From contig NZ_JBHSTQ010000002.1 in the NCBI RefSeq assembly GCF_042660205.1, forward strand, positions 62,001-126,000: a stretch of DNA of 64,000 nucleotides, in the 5' to 3' direction. Source of the stretch: Sporolactobacillus kofuensis. GTDB taxonomy: Bacteria > Bacillota > Bacilli > Bacillales > Sporolactobacillaceae. A model generated the notes under the pieces. It ran no database searches. It saw only the letters and a program-made list of their open reading frames with translations, and was not told the origin of the DNA. Positions 54,649 to 62,792 of this stretch are shown in pieces. Each line of letters opens with the position of its first letter. Positions within the stretch are counted from its first letter, which is position 1. The position numbers were made by a program, and so were the translations under genes.

Positions 54649-56244
54649 TCACTTATCTTCTGCCATCCAGCTTCTTAACAACTTAACAAACTGATCCGGT
54701 TGTTGTTTTGCCATTTTCTCCAGTTCATTGTATTTTTTCTGTTCTGGAGTCTCTTGATTCAACAGTTCCTCGTAATCATCTTTTTGTGGGATATCTTCGA
54801 CAATGGTCTGGTCATCAAGCATATCTTCCGCATTTCTTCTTCTCCGAAGGACCAGCCAGATGATTAAACCAATAATCAAAGCAAGAATGACTCCTCCGAC
54901 AATATATAGCCAATTAAATCCACCATTTGTCGTTTGTGCAGTCAATTGTCCATTGAATTGTCCAACTGTAACAGATGTTTTTTGATTGATCGCTGCATTC
55001 GTAAGTTCCTGACCTTGCGGATCTGAGATCGATGTTTTGATGATCGAATTTAATATTGACTGAACATCGTTAATCCTTTGTGTCGGAAGTGAATTGTTGT
55101 TTTTTGGATTTGGCGGTTCAATCATGACCTGAATGCCAAGATCCGTAATTTTATATGGACTATTTACGACATCACGATGGATGCGATTAAATTCATTATT
55201 TACTCGATCTTCGATTTTTTGATATGTACCGTTGCTATTCGTGCCATTTTGATAAGTTGGAACATCTGTTGTTCCCGTTCCTGCTTGTCCGGCAGCACCT
55301 TGTCCGGTGTAGGTCTCCGCAATATGCTCCGTACTTGTCTGCAATCCTTCCATCGTTTGCGGATTAACCGGTTCAACGAGATATTGTTTCTCCTTGGATT
55401 GTGTAAAGTCGACATCAGCGGAGACATTCACCATCACTTTGCCTTGCCCCATCATGGTTGTTAACAGTTGTGTCACTCTACGCTGAAGATTATTTTCAAC
55501 ATCTTTAACAATCGCCTGTTGTTGGTTGTATGTGGATGTGAGACTCGAGTTCCCAGAATCGTTATTTTTTAGATCATAGTAATTAAAATATTGATCCATA
55601 ATGACGATATTATTTACAGGTAGGTTTGGAACACTCTTCGATACTAAATGATAAAGACCATTAATTTGGTCAGAACTTAACTGCGTTCCGGGCACAATAT
55701 TAAGTACTACAGAAGCTGATGCCTTATTGCTATTTCCTTGATCCCCAACCCACACGTCATTTTGTGGCAGAGTCAGCATCACTTTTGCAGATGTAACCCC
55801 TTTTGTATTTGAGATAAGATTTGCAAGTTCGGTTTGCATCGCTGCCCGTTGTAATACATCAAATTGCTTATCCGTCATACCAAACCCGGCATTCTGTCCG
55901 AAAAAAGAATAATCGATTTGTCCCGTTTTTGGGATACCTTGTGCTGCTAGTTCTACTTTCAGTTCATCGACTTGATTTTTAGGAACACTGATTGTCGTAC
56001 CGCCATTTGAAAGTTTATAAGGTATTTTTTTGCTGTCGAGCGTATCTTTAATCTGCCCGGCTTCATTTGTTGACAAATTACTATACAAAGGCGTGTAATG
56101 TTTCACATTCGTCAGCAACAAGATAAGGATCGTTGCGATAAGAATTGTCGAAGCGCCGCCAATGATCCATATTTTTCTTTTTCTAGGCAAATTAGTCCAG
56201 AAATTTTTTATGTGAGTTACCCATGTTGATAATCGTTCTTTCAT
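54649..56244 (-). CDS. fliF: Flagellar MS-ring protein FliF
   Basis: Membrane ring on which the basal body is built. Two membrane segments (about 25-45 and 450-468, NWLYIVGGVILALIIG) flank the large periplasm-side ring-building domain with LPQNDVWVGDQGN, and the C-terminal cytosolic tail that binds FliG (ELEKMAKQQPDQFVKLLRSWM). 531 residues (B. subtilis 536). Confidence 0.97.
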   Translation of the reverse strand: MKERLSTWVTHIKNFWTNLPRKRKIWIIGGASTILIATILILLLTNVKHYTPLYSNLSTNEAGQIKDTLDSKKIPYKLSNGGTTISVPKNQVDELKVELAAQGIPKTGQIDYSFFGQNAGFGMTDKQFDVLQRAAMQTELANLISNTKGVTSAKVMLTLPQNDVWVGDQGNSNKASASVVLNIVPGTQLSSDQINGLYHLVSKSVPNLPVNNIVIMDQYFNYYDLKNNDSGNSSLTSTYNQQQAIVKDVENNLQRRVTQLLTTMMGQGKVMVNVSADVDFTQSKEKQYLVEPVNPQTMEGLQTSTEHIAETYTGQGAAGQAGTGTTDVPTYQNGTNSNGTYQKIEDRVNNEFNRIHRDVVNSPYKITDLGIQVMIEPPNPKNNNSLPTQRINDVQSILNSIIKTSISDPQGQELTNAAINQKTSVTVGQFNGQLTAQTTNGGFNWLYIVGGVILALIIGLIIWLVLRRRRNAEDMLDDQTIVEDIPQKDDYEELLNQETPEQKKYNELEKMAKQQPDQFVKLLRSWMAEDK

Positions 56245-56281
56245 GAATGCTTCCTCCGTTCATTAACACACCCGATGCCCA

Positions 56282-56581
56282 TCAAACCTGCATTCTCATA
56301 ACTTCTTGGTAGGCTTCGATTACACGGTCGCGCACTTGAACAGTCGTTTTTAGCATTACGTCAGCCTTTTGCATTGCAATCATGACATTATGTAAGTCGA
56401 CATTACTATTCCCATTAGCTAATTCAGTGACCATTTGATTTGCCGTCTGCTGCGAAGTGTTTACTGTACCCAGTGCATTTTTCAGAGCACCCGCAAATCC
56501 ATTTTGAGCTTTGGCTACTGTTTGGTTACCTGCAGCTGTAGTCGCTGTGGACGAATTAAAGTTGATTGGATTAATGTTCAC
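56282..56581 (-). CDS. fliE: Flagellar hook-basal body protein FliE
   Basis: Adaptor joining the MS ring to the rod. The 99-residue protein ends with the family segment NSNVDLHNVMIAMQKADVMLKTTVQVRDRVIEAYQEVMRMQV (positions about 58-99). Between flgC and fliF. Confidence 0.95.
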   Translation of the reverse strand: MNINPINFNSSTATTAAGNQTVAKAQNGFAGALKNALGTVNTSQQTANQMVTELANGNSNVDLHNVMIAMQKADVMLKTTVQVRDRVIEAYQEVMRMQV

Positions 56582-56591
56582 TTATCGATCC

Positions 56592-57038
56592 CTACCTTCC
56601 AATTTCAAGCGCATGGGTGAGCATGCTTTTATTCGCATTCAAAACTGTTACCCCTGCTTCATAGGAGCGATTTGCATCCATTAAATCAACCATTTCTTTT
56701 AGAGGGTCGACATTAGGTTCCTGGACATACCCACTCGCATCTGCATCTGGGTTCGTTGGATCATATTTGACTGGATAAGCAGTCGGATCATCACTAACGG
56801 ATGCTACCTCTACCCCACCTGAGGAAGAACCTAGTGAGTGCTGCAACACCGAATCAAAAGATGGTGAATCAATCGTTTTTAAATTAACCACTTGCCGGGT
56901 ATAAGGTACCCATTTACCATTAACCAAGCGACCATGTGTTGTATCTTGATTCGCGATGTTTGCTGATGCAACATCCATCCTAAATCGTTGCGCAGTTAAG
57001 CCTGAAGAAGATATATCTAGTCCACTAAACATTCCCAT
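56592..57038 (-). CDS. flgC: Flagellar rod protein FlgC
   Basis: Proximal rod protein. The N-terminal rod motif (LDISSSGLTAQRFRMDVASANIANQDT, residues 6-32) and the C-terminal PLKEMVDLMDANRSYEAGVTVLNANKSM are conserved. 148 residues. One base after flgB. Confidence 0.96.
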   Translation of the reverse strand: MGMFSGLDISSSGLTAQRFRMDVASANIANQDTTHGRLVNGKWVPYTRQVVNLKTIDSPSFDSVLQHSLGSSSGGVEVASVSDDPTAYPVKYDPTNPDADASGYVQEPNVDPLKEMVDLMDANRSYEAGVTVLNANKSMLTHALEIGR

Positions 57039-57039
57039 C

Positions 57040-57420
57040 TCAATTTGAACCTCCTAATACCATGTTAAATTGCTGAAATTGATTGCTCGCCGATTGGCCA
57101 AGCGCTTGGTATAGAAGCTGGTTTTGAGCTAACTCGGACATTTCATGATCAATGTCAACATTATTACCGTTATTTTGCACTGAACCAAAATTATCGGTTA
57201 CAGTTGTATAACCTGATCCGTCCGATGTTGAAAAATTATAGTGGCGCGGATTGGTACGATTTGCTACGAGCGAACTTTGCAACACATCATTAAATACAAC
57301 TTTTTTCGCTTTGTAATTTGGGGTGTCGACATTTGCTATATTCTGCGCTATTGCATTTTGTTCTGCCATAGATGCATTCATCCCACGTTCAATAGCTGAT
57401 AAAGGAGATAGTGATGACAT
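57040..57420 (-). CDS. flgB: Flagellar rod protein FlgB
   Basis: Proximal rod protein and first gene of the fla/che operon. Contains NAIAQNIANVDTPNYKAKKVVF near residues 22-43 and the C-terminal NNVDIDHEMSELAQNQLLYQALG segment. 126 residues. ATG with AGAAGGG about 11 bases upstream. Confidence 0.96.
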   Translation of the reverse strand: MSSLSPLSAIERGMNASMAEQNAIAQNIANVDTPNYKAKKVVFNDVLQSSLVANRTNPRHYNFSTSDGSGYTTVTDNFGSVQNNGNNVDIDHEMSELAQNQLLYQALGQSASNQFQQFNMVLGGSN

Positions 57421-57466
57421 AGTACGACAACCCTTCTTTCATTATAAAGATAACTATTAAATGCGT

Positions 57467-57505
57467 ATTACATAGTTTGAGAATAAATTACATAGTTTGA
57501 GAATA
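57467..57505 (-). repeat. Tandem 20-bp repeats at the fla/che start site
   Basis: Two identical 19-base copies (TATTCTCAAACTATGTAAT on the minus strand) with a 20-base period, 57487-57505 and 57467-57485. They begin at the predicted transcription start of the flagellar operon. Two helical turns of spacing suit tandem binding of a regulator; equally they could act in the RNA leader. Confidence 0.9.
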
Positions 57506-57512
57506 CATTTCT

Positions 57513-57540
57513 ATTTTATCAATTTTTTTACTTATGTCTA
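57513..57540 (-). promoter_or_regulatory. Putative sigma-A promoter of the fla/che operon
   Basis: TAGACA (57535-57540), a 16-base spacer and TAAAAT (57513-57518) with an extended -10 TG (TGATAAAAT) on the minus strand. Start predicted near 57506, giving an 85-base leader before flgB. Confidence 0.6.
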
Positions 57541-57657
57541 CGTTAAAGTCTATAATTCGACAGCATTTTTCTTGCACTTCAACTTTATAAAATAGTTATT
57601 TCAGCGCTAGTATTTCCATTATTTGTTAATTTTTGAGGTTTTTTCTTTATTTTTTGA

Positions 57658-57672
57658 AGATAACTGAAAATT
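57658..57672 (-). promoter_or_regulatory. CodY-box-like sequence upstream of fla/che
   Basis: AATTTTCAGTTATCT on the minus strand matches 11 of 15 positions of the CodY box AATTTTCWGAAAATT. CodY represses fla/che in B. subtilis, which makes a site plausible. In AT-rich DNA such a match can occur by chance, and it lies about 120 bases upstream of the putative -35. Confidence 0.35.
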
Positions 57673-57948
57673 ATATTCTTTTTTCACGAAAAAAAACAGG
57701 CCATGAGCACTATAAGATTTGTTCACAAATAATCCTCAATCGTATCTTGATGATAGAAAAAGAACCGGGAAAAATGAACTAACCCCTGAAGTTTGTCAAC
57801 AAAACTCAACTTTAAAGGTCTCACCTTGCTCGCGATCAGCAGGAACCTTCGCAAGCGTCTCGCAAATGCACATAACTAGAGTATTTTATATTTTCATCCA
57901 AGTAGTGTCACGCGCCCTTCAAACGGTCAATGAATGTTTCTTATCATT

Positions 57949-57992
57949 TAAAAAAGGACCTTTAGTGACAAAGTTTTGTCACTAAAGGTCCC
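57949..57992 (-). terminator. Rho-independent terminator after codY
   Basis: A perfect inverted repeat of 17 bases per arm (57957-57973 and 57976-57992) with a 2-base centre, followed by six T residues on the minus strand. It is the strongest terminator in the window and separates codY from fla/che. Confidence 0.93.
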
Positions 57993-58034
57993 GACAAGAT
58001 GGAGCTCATATACGCTTACAAAGGGAAGCTTCTC

Positions 58035-58811
58035 TTATTCACCCTTAATTCGGTTAAGTTCGTAGAGAAACTTATCATTAAGTACTTTAATGTACGTTCC
58101 TTTCATACCAAGAGAACGCGATTCAATAACTCCTGCACTTTCCAGCTTTCTAAGTGCGTTGACAATAACAGAACGTGTGATTCCAACACGGTCAGCTATT
58201 TTACTTGCAACAAGCAAGCCTTCTTTGCCGTCCAATTCTTCAAAAATGTGTTCAATTGCTTCCAATTCACTATAAGAGAGGGAACCAATTGCCATTTGCA
58301 CAATCGCTTTCTCACGTGCCTCTTCTTCAACTTCATCCGTTTTTTCACGAAGAATTTCCATACCAACTACAGTCGCACCATATTCTGCAAGAATCAAATC
58401 TTCATCAGTAAATGATTCATTCAACCGTGAAAGAATAAGTGTACCAAGTCGTTCCCCACCGCCGACGATCGGGACAACCGTTGTCAATCCTTGGGTAAAC
58501 AAGTCTTTATTTTCATCTGGGAAAATACTGAAATCACTATTTACATCCAGATTGGGTGATGTTTGAGCCACCATGAACAAATTTTGTGTGTACGTATCTG
58601 GAAACTGTCTATTCTCAAACATTTTTTGCATACGTTCGTTTTCAAATTCCAACTTTAATGAGAGGCCAAGGATCTTACCTCTGCGACTAACAACAAAGGT
58701 GTTCGTCTGGATAACATCGCGAAGCGTCTGTGCCATTTCATTAAAGTCGACTTGTGTCTTCGTGCTTTGAAGTAATTGATTAATTTTCCTCGTCTTTTCT
58801 AATAACGTCAT
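58035..58811 (-). CDS. codY: GTP- and branched-chain-amino-acid-sensing repressor CodY
   Basis: Global nutrient regulator. An N-terminal GAF-like effector domain is followed by a winged helix-turn-helix (ASKIADRVGITRSVIVNALRKLESAGVIESRSLG, about residues 203-236). ATG at 58811 follows AGGAGGAAATG and begins MTLLEKTRKIN as in Bacilli, giving 258 residues (B. subtilis 259); the longer frame to 58904 lacks support. It stands alone here, whereas B. subtilis codY follows xerC-hslV-hslU. Confidence 0.97.
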   Translation of the reverse strand: MTLLEKTRKINQLLQSTKTQVDFNEMAQTLRDVIQTNTFVVSRRGKILGLSLKLEFENERMQKMFENRQFPDTYTQNLFMVAQTSPNLDVNSDFSIFPDENKDLFTQGLTTVVPIVGGGERLGTLILSRLNESFTDEDLILAEYGATVVGMEILREKTDEVEEEAREKAIVQMAIGSLSYSELEAIEHIFEELDGKEGLLVASKIADRVGITRSVIVNALRKLESAGVIESRSLGMKGTYIKVLNDKFLYELNRIKGE

Positions 58812-58995
58812 CTTCATTTCCTCCTGAATAACCTTAATAACTAATAAACTGGTTGGATAATGGTTTTTACAACAATCTCTAGACCTACTGCCGTCGAACC
58901 TCAAGCAAGTCCATCAATACTTTATAAAAAAACAGACTTTAAATGGCATGCATCGCAATGCAATTCCCAAAATTGTATGTAACCTTCTCACACCA

Positions 58996-59025
58996 ATATT
59001 ATCCGATACTAAAAAATGCAAACAA
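58996..59025 (-). promoter_or_regulatory. Weak sigma-A promoter candidate for codY
   Basis: TTGTTT (59020-59025), 18-base spacer, TAATAT (58996-59001) on the minus strand. An alternative pairing gives GATAAT at 16 bases. The start would be about 180 bases upstream of codY. Other AT-rich candidates nearby cannot be excluded. Confidence 0.4.
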
Positions 59026-59046
59026 ATTTTAACTTGATGGTTCAAT

Positions 59047-59061
59047 TATCGTCAGAATATT
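59047..59061 (-). promoter_or_regulatory. CodY-box-like sequence upstream of codY
   Basis: AATATTCTGACGATA on the minus strand matches 11 of 15 positions of the CodY consensus, including the central TTC-WG core. It lies about 25 bases upstream of the candidate -35. Autoregulation is known for some CodY orthologues; here it is inference. Confidence 0.35.
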
Positions 59062-59154
59062 AAATCTTAATACAAATTTAATACTTAGATTTTTTTTAGC
59101 TCTGACAATTCTTTTACTCTATTCGACAAGATCATGCACTATATGGCCAAATAA

Positions 59155-59184
59155 AACCAAAAAGTAAGCAGAGGACACCTGCTC
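59155..59184 (-). terminator. Probable terminator after trmFO
   Basis: On the minus strand GAGCAGG pairs with CCTCTGCTT (one bulge) and is followed by ACTTTTTGG. A separate 12-bp palindrome AGCACATGTGCT lies between this and the trmFO stop. Confidence 0.55.
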
Positions 59185-59223
59185 ATTTATGTTAGCACAT
59201 GTGCTCTTAATTAGCAATGAAAT

Positions 59224-60531
59224 TTACAGTTTTATAACAACATTCTGAATTGTGTTCAAAGCACGTTCAGCATAGTGAGCTGCTCGTTCTTTTTTGTCAC
59301 GAATCCTTTCTTGGATCGGTGGTAGTAACCCAAAGTTTGCATTCATGGGTTGAAAATTCTTTGCATTTGCCGACGTAATGTAGTGGGCCATGCTACCAAT
59401 TACAGTTTCTTCCGGAAAGACAATTGGATCTGATCCGGCAGCCAATCTTGCTGCATTGATGCCAGCAATCAAACCTGATGCTGCTGACTCAACATAACCC
59501 TCTACACCGGTCATCTGACCGGCGAAAAAGAGATCTTCTCTTGTTTTCGTTTGATAAGTAGGGTTGAGAAGAAGTGGTGAATTAAGAAACGTATTTCGAT
59601 GCATAACACCATACCGAACAATCTCCGCATGCTCAAGACCGGGTATCAATTGAAAGACCTTTTTCTGTTCGCCCCATTTTAAGTGGGTTTGAAAACCAAC
59701 AATATTAAATAGGGTTCCTGCTGTGTTGTCCTGTCTTAGTTGGACAACAGCATACGGCCGTTTTCCCGTTCTTGGGTCTTCCAATCCGACCGGTTTTAGC
59801 GGGCCGAACAATAATGTTTTCGCACCTTGCCTTGCCATTATTTCTACAGGCATACAGCCACTAAAATATTTTTCTTGTTCAAATTCCTTCAACGGTGCTG
59901 TTTCTGCAGAAATGAGTGCATGAAAGAATGTTTCGAATTCTTCTTTAGTCATTGGGCAATTTAAATATGCTGCATCCCCCTTATCATAGCGGGACTTCAA
60001 ATAAACTTTATCATGATCAATGGTTTCTCCAGAAATAATTGGTGCAGCTGCGTCATAAAAATAAAAATAGTCTTCCCCTGTTAACCGTTGCAATTGTGCG
60101 GACAATGCAGGTGAAGTCAATGGTCCTGTAGCTATAATTGTTATTCCTGTTGGGATTTCATCCACTTCTGCATCGATAACTTTTACATTTGAAAGATTTC
60201 TTAATTTTGATGTCACGAGTCCGGAAAAGTCATGACGATCAACTGCTAATGCGCCCCCTGCGGGTACCGATGCCGTGTCGGCAGCCTCCATAATTAATGA
60301 GTCGAGACGACGCATTTCTTCTTTTAATATCCCCACAGCATTTGTGAGACTATTTGAACGTAATGAATTCGTGCAGACAAGCTCTGCAAATTGGCCTGTT
60401 TGGTGAGCAGGCGTTTGCTTCGTGGGGCGCATTTCATAGAGATGAACAGGTATGCCGCGTTTTGCAAGCTGCCAAGCCGCTTCACTTCCTGCGAGACCTG
60501 CGCCAATTACATTAACCGGTTGAATGGCCAT
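59224..60531 (-). CDS. trmFO: Folate-dependent tRNA U54 methyltransferase TrmFO
   Basis: FAD enzyme using methylenetetrahydrofolate to make 5-methyluridine 54 in tRNA. The N-terminal FAD motif VIGAGLAGSEAAW (9-21), the RPTKQTPAHQTGQFAELVCTNS region (described by position 36-57) and GQMTGVEGYVESAASGL near residue 335 are diagnostic. 435 residues. Downstream of topA by 38 bases, probably co-transcribed. Confidence 0.97.
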   Translation of the reverse strand: MAIQPVNVIGAGLAGSEAAWQLAKRGIPVHLYEMRPTKQTPAHQTGQFAELVCTNSLRSNSLTNAVGILKEEMRRLDSLIMEAADTASVPAGGALAVDRHDFSGLVTSKLRNLSNVKVIDAEVDEIPTGITIIATGPLTSPALSAQLQRLTGEDYFYFYDAAAPIISGETIDHDKVYLKSRYDKGDAAYLNCPMTKEEFETFFHALISAETAPLKEFEQEKYFSGCMPVEIMARQGAKTLLFGPLKPVGLEDPRTGKRPYAVVQLRQDNTAGTLFNIVGFQTHLKWGEQKKVFQLIPGLEHAEIVRYGVMHRNTFLNSPLLLNPTYQTKTREDLFFAGQMTGVEGYVESAASGLIAGINAARLAAGSDPIVFPEETVIGSMAHYITSANAKNFQPMNANFGLLPPIQERIRDKKERAAHYAERALNTIQNVVIKL

Positions 60532-60569
60532 TTACTTTCCTCATTTCCATAAAAAGAATCCATAAACAT

Positions 60570-62654
60570 TTATTGCATTTCTTCCTTATAATCACATTTC
60601 GGACATTCTACCGACTTCGCATTCTTTGTTTTTTTCTCAACAAGGTACGAACCACATTTTGGACATTGTCTTTGAATAGGCTTATCCCATGAAACGAAAT
60701 CACATTCTGGAAACCGATCGCAGCCGTAGAAAATACGATGTTTCTTGCTTCTGCGTTCTACAACTTCTCCTTTTCCACACTTTGGACATGGAACACCCAT
60801 CTTTTTTAATATTGCTTTTGTATTTCGACATTCAGGAAAGTTCGAACACGCTAAAAATTTTCCGAAACGTCCCATCTTATAGACCATTTCATGGCCGCAT
60901 TTTTCACACTTTATTCCAGCCGGCTCATCTTTAATCGAAACAGATTGCATTTCTTTCTCAGCCGTAGATAACCGCTTAGAAAAATCTTGATAAAAGGCAT
61001 CGATCAATCCGATCCAATTTTTCTTTCCTTCTTCTACTTCATCAAGATCTGTTTCCATTTGTGCAGTGAAATCAATATTAATAATTTCCGGAAAGAATTC
61101 AACAATCAGGTTTAAAACAACTTCGCCTAATTCAGTTGGAACAAATCGCTTGGCATCCATGGTCACATAATTACGACGTTGGATCGTATCAATGGTTGGC
61201 GCATAAGTTGAAGGACGTCCTATTCCAATTTCCTCCATAGATTTAACAAGTGTTGCTTCGGTATATCTTGGAGGCGGCTGAGTAAAGTGTTGTTTTGGAT
61301 CGGTTTGATCTTTGATCGCAACCATACCTTCTTCAAGTTCCGGCAAGAAATTTTCATGAGGTGCATTATCCGATTTCTTTAAATCATCACTGCCCTCAAT
61401 ATAAACCTTCATAAATCCTTGAAATTTCACCTTCGAGCCCGAAGCCCTGAATAGAACACCATTCTGTTCAAGATCAGCACGAACAGTATCCAGTACAGCA
61501 GGTGCCATTTGACTTGCTACAAAACGTTCCCAAATTAATTTATAGAGCTTAAATTGATCCCTGCTCAAGTAATCTTTGATTTCTTTCGGCACTCGAAGTA
61601 CAGATGTTGGCCGAACACCTTCATGTGCATCCTGAGTATTCTCTGATTTCTTCGCTTTCTGAGGATGCATGTTGTAATAGTTCTCACCATAGTTATCAAA
61701 AATAAATGATTTTGCTTCGGCTTTTGCAACATCGGAGATACGTGTTGAATCCGTTCTCATATACGTAATTAAACCCGTACTTCCCTGCTTACCAAGCGCG
61801 ATCCCTTCATAAAGCTGTTGTGCAATCATCATCGTTTTACGTGCCCGAAAATTGAGTTTCCTCGCTGCTTCTTGCTGAAGCGAAGACGTAGTAAAAGGAA
61901 CTACCGGATTCCTCAATCGTTCTTTTTTCTGTACATTCTGTATGAGAAAATTTGGGCTCTTGATTCTATCCAGAATCTGTTTCACATCTTCGTTCGTCTT
62001 TAATACTTGTTTCTTTCCATCATAACCATAGAAAGCAGCTTCGAATGACTCATCATCGACATGAAACTTTCCAGTAATTGACCAATATTCTTCAGGATTA
62101 AAGGCTTTGATTTCTTTTTCACGTTCGATGATCATTCGTAATGCAACCGATTGAACGCGACCTGCGCTTAAGCCCTTCTTTACTTTTTTCCAAAGTAAGG
62201 GGCTGATATTGTAGCCAACGAGTCGATCAAGGACACGTCTCGCCTGTTGTGCATCAACAAGATCCATGTTAATTTTTCTTGGCGTTTTAAAAGCGTCTTT
62301 AATTGCAGGCTTTGTAATTTCATTAAAGACGACCCGGCAAGCTGAATGATCATCGATTTCAAGGCTATGTGCTAAATGCCAGGCAATAGCTTCCCCTTCT
62401 CGATCGGGGTCGGCTGCAAGAAAGACTTTCTTTGCTTTTTTTGCCGCACTTTTCAAATCTTTAAGCACCGGGCCCTTACCACGGATTGTAATATAACGCG
62501 GTTTGAAGTGATCGTCAACATCAATGCCCATTTGACTTCTAGGTAAATCACGTACGTGGCCCATTGAGGCTTTGACTTCATATTTTGAACCTAGATAACG
62601 TTTTATGGTTTTTGCTTTAGCGGGAGATTCCACAATGACTAGATAATCACTCAT
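60570..62654 (-). CDS. topA: DNA topoisomerase I
   Basis: Type IA topoisomerase relaxing negative supercoils. The Toprim domain (VIVESPAKAKTIKRYLG, and DPDRE at 82-86) and catalytic Tyr298 in TYMRTDS are present. The C terminus has three zinc-ribbon modules (CEKCGHEM, CPKCGKGE, CPKCGSYL with downstream Cys pairs). 694 residues. ATG behind AAAGGGGGAG. Confidence 0.98.
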   Translation of the reverse strand: MSDYLVIVESPAKAKTIKRYLGSKYEVKASMGHVRDLPRSQMGIDVDDHFKPRYITIRGKGPVLKDLKSAAKKAKKVFLAADPDREGEAIAWHLAHSLEIDDHSACRVVFNEITKPAIKDAFKTPRKINMDLVDAQQARRVLDRLVGYNISPLLWKKVKKGLSAGRVQSVALRMIIEREKEIKAFNPEEYWSITGKFHVDDESFEAAFYGYDGKKQVLKTNEDVKQILDRIKSPNFLIQNVQKKERLRNPVVPFTTSSLQQEAARKLNFRARKTMMIAQQLYEGIALGKQGSTGLITYMRTDSTRISDVAKAEAKSFIFDNYGENYYNMHPQKAKKSENTQDAHEGVRPTSVLRVPKEIKDYLSRDQFKLYKLIWERFVASQMAPAVLDTVRADLEQNGVLFRASGSKVKFQGFMKVYIEGSDDLKKSDNAPHENFLPELEEGMVAIKDQTDPKQHFTQPPPRYTEATLVKSMEEIGIGRPSTYAPTIDTIQRRNYVTMDAKRFVPTELGEVVLNLIVEFFPEIINIDFTAQMETDLDEVEEGKKNWIGLIDAFYQDFSKRLSTAEKEMQSVSIKDEPAGIKCEKCGHEMVYKMGRFGKFLACSNFPECRNTKAILKKMGVPCPKCGKGEVVERRSKKHRIFYGCDRFPECDFVSWDKPIQRQCPKCGSYLVEKKTKNAKSVECPKCDYKEEMQ

Positions 62655-62695
62655 GTTGTTTCTCCCCCTTTCTGTGAATATTCAAATCTTCACTA

Positions 62696-62724
62696 ATCTT
62701 AATGATTGATGAAAGCTTTGTCAA
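62696..62724 (-). promoter_or_regulatory. Sigma-A promoter for topA-trmFO
   Basis: A perfect TTGACA (62719-62724), a 17-base spacer and TAAGAT (62696-62701) on the minus strand, starting about 35 bases upstream of the topA ATG. Confidence 0.85.
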
Positions 62725-62792
62725 ACGTAAACAAATAACTAATCATTTATTAAATGGAACTAACTGCTGTAATTATTAAATTATGAATACTA

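Larger units (their letters stand above)
57421..57948 (-). other. fla/che upstream regulatory region
   Basis: A 530-base, mostly AT-rich stretch with no convincing gene. It holds a putative sigma-A promoter (57513-57540), two 20-bp tandem repeats at the start site, a CodY-box-like sequence (57658-57672), a 14-bp inverted repeat ATTTGT-TC-ACAAAT (57717-57730) and a GC-richer island with a stem-loop and a 25-codon orphan frame (57796-57873). No clear sigma-D promoter (TAAA-N15-GCCGATAT) was found. Confidence 0.6.
58812..59154 (-). other. codY upstream region, no gene
   Basis: An AT-rich intergenic stretch where xerC, hslV and hslU lie in B. subtilis. No remnant of those genes was recognised. 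It contains a weak promoter candidate and a CodY-box-like sequence. Confidence 0.6.

Noticed and set aside
57421..57460. TATAAT about 25 bases upstream of flgB
   Set aside because: No -35 at suitable distance and the transcript would start inside the ribosome-binding site.
57719..57985. 88-codon plus-strand open frame upstream of flgB
   Set aside because: It runs through the codY terminator, has no ribosome-binding site, no recognisable domain and opposes every neighbour.
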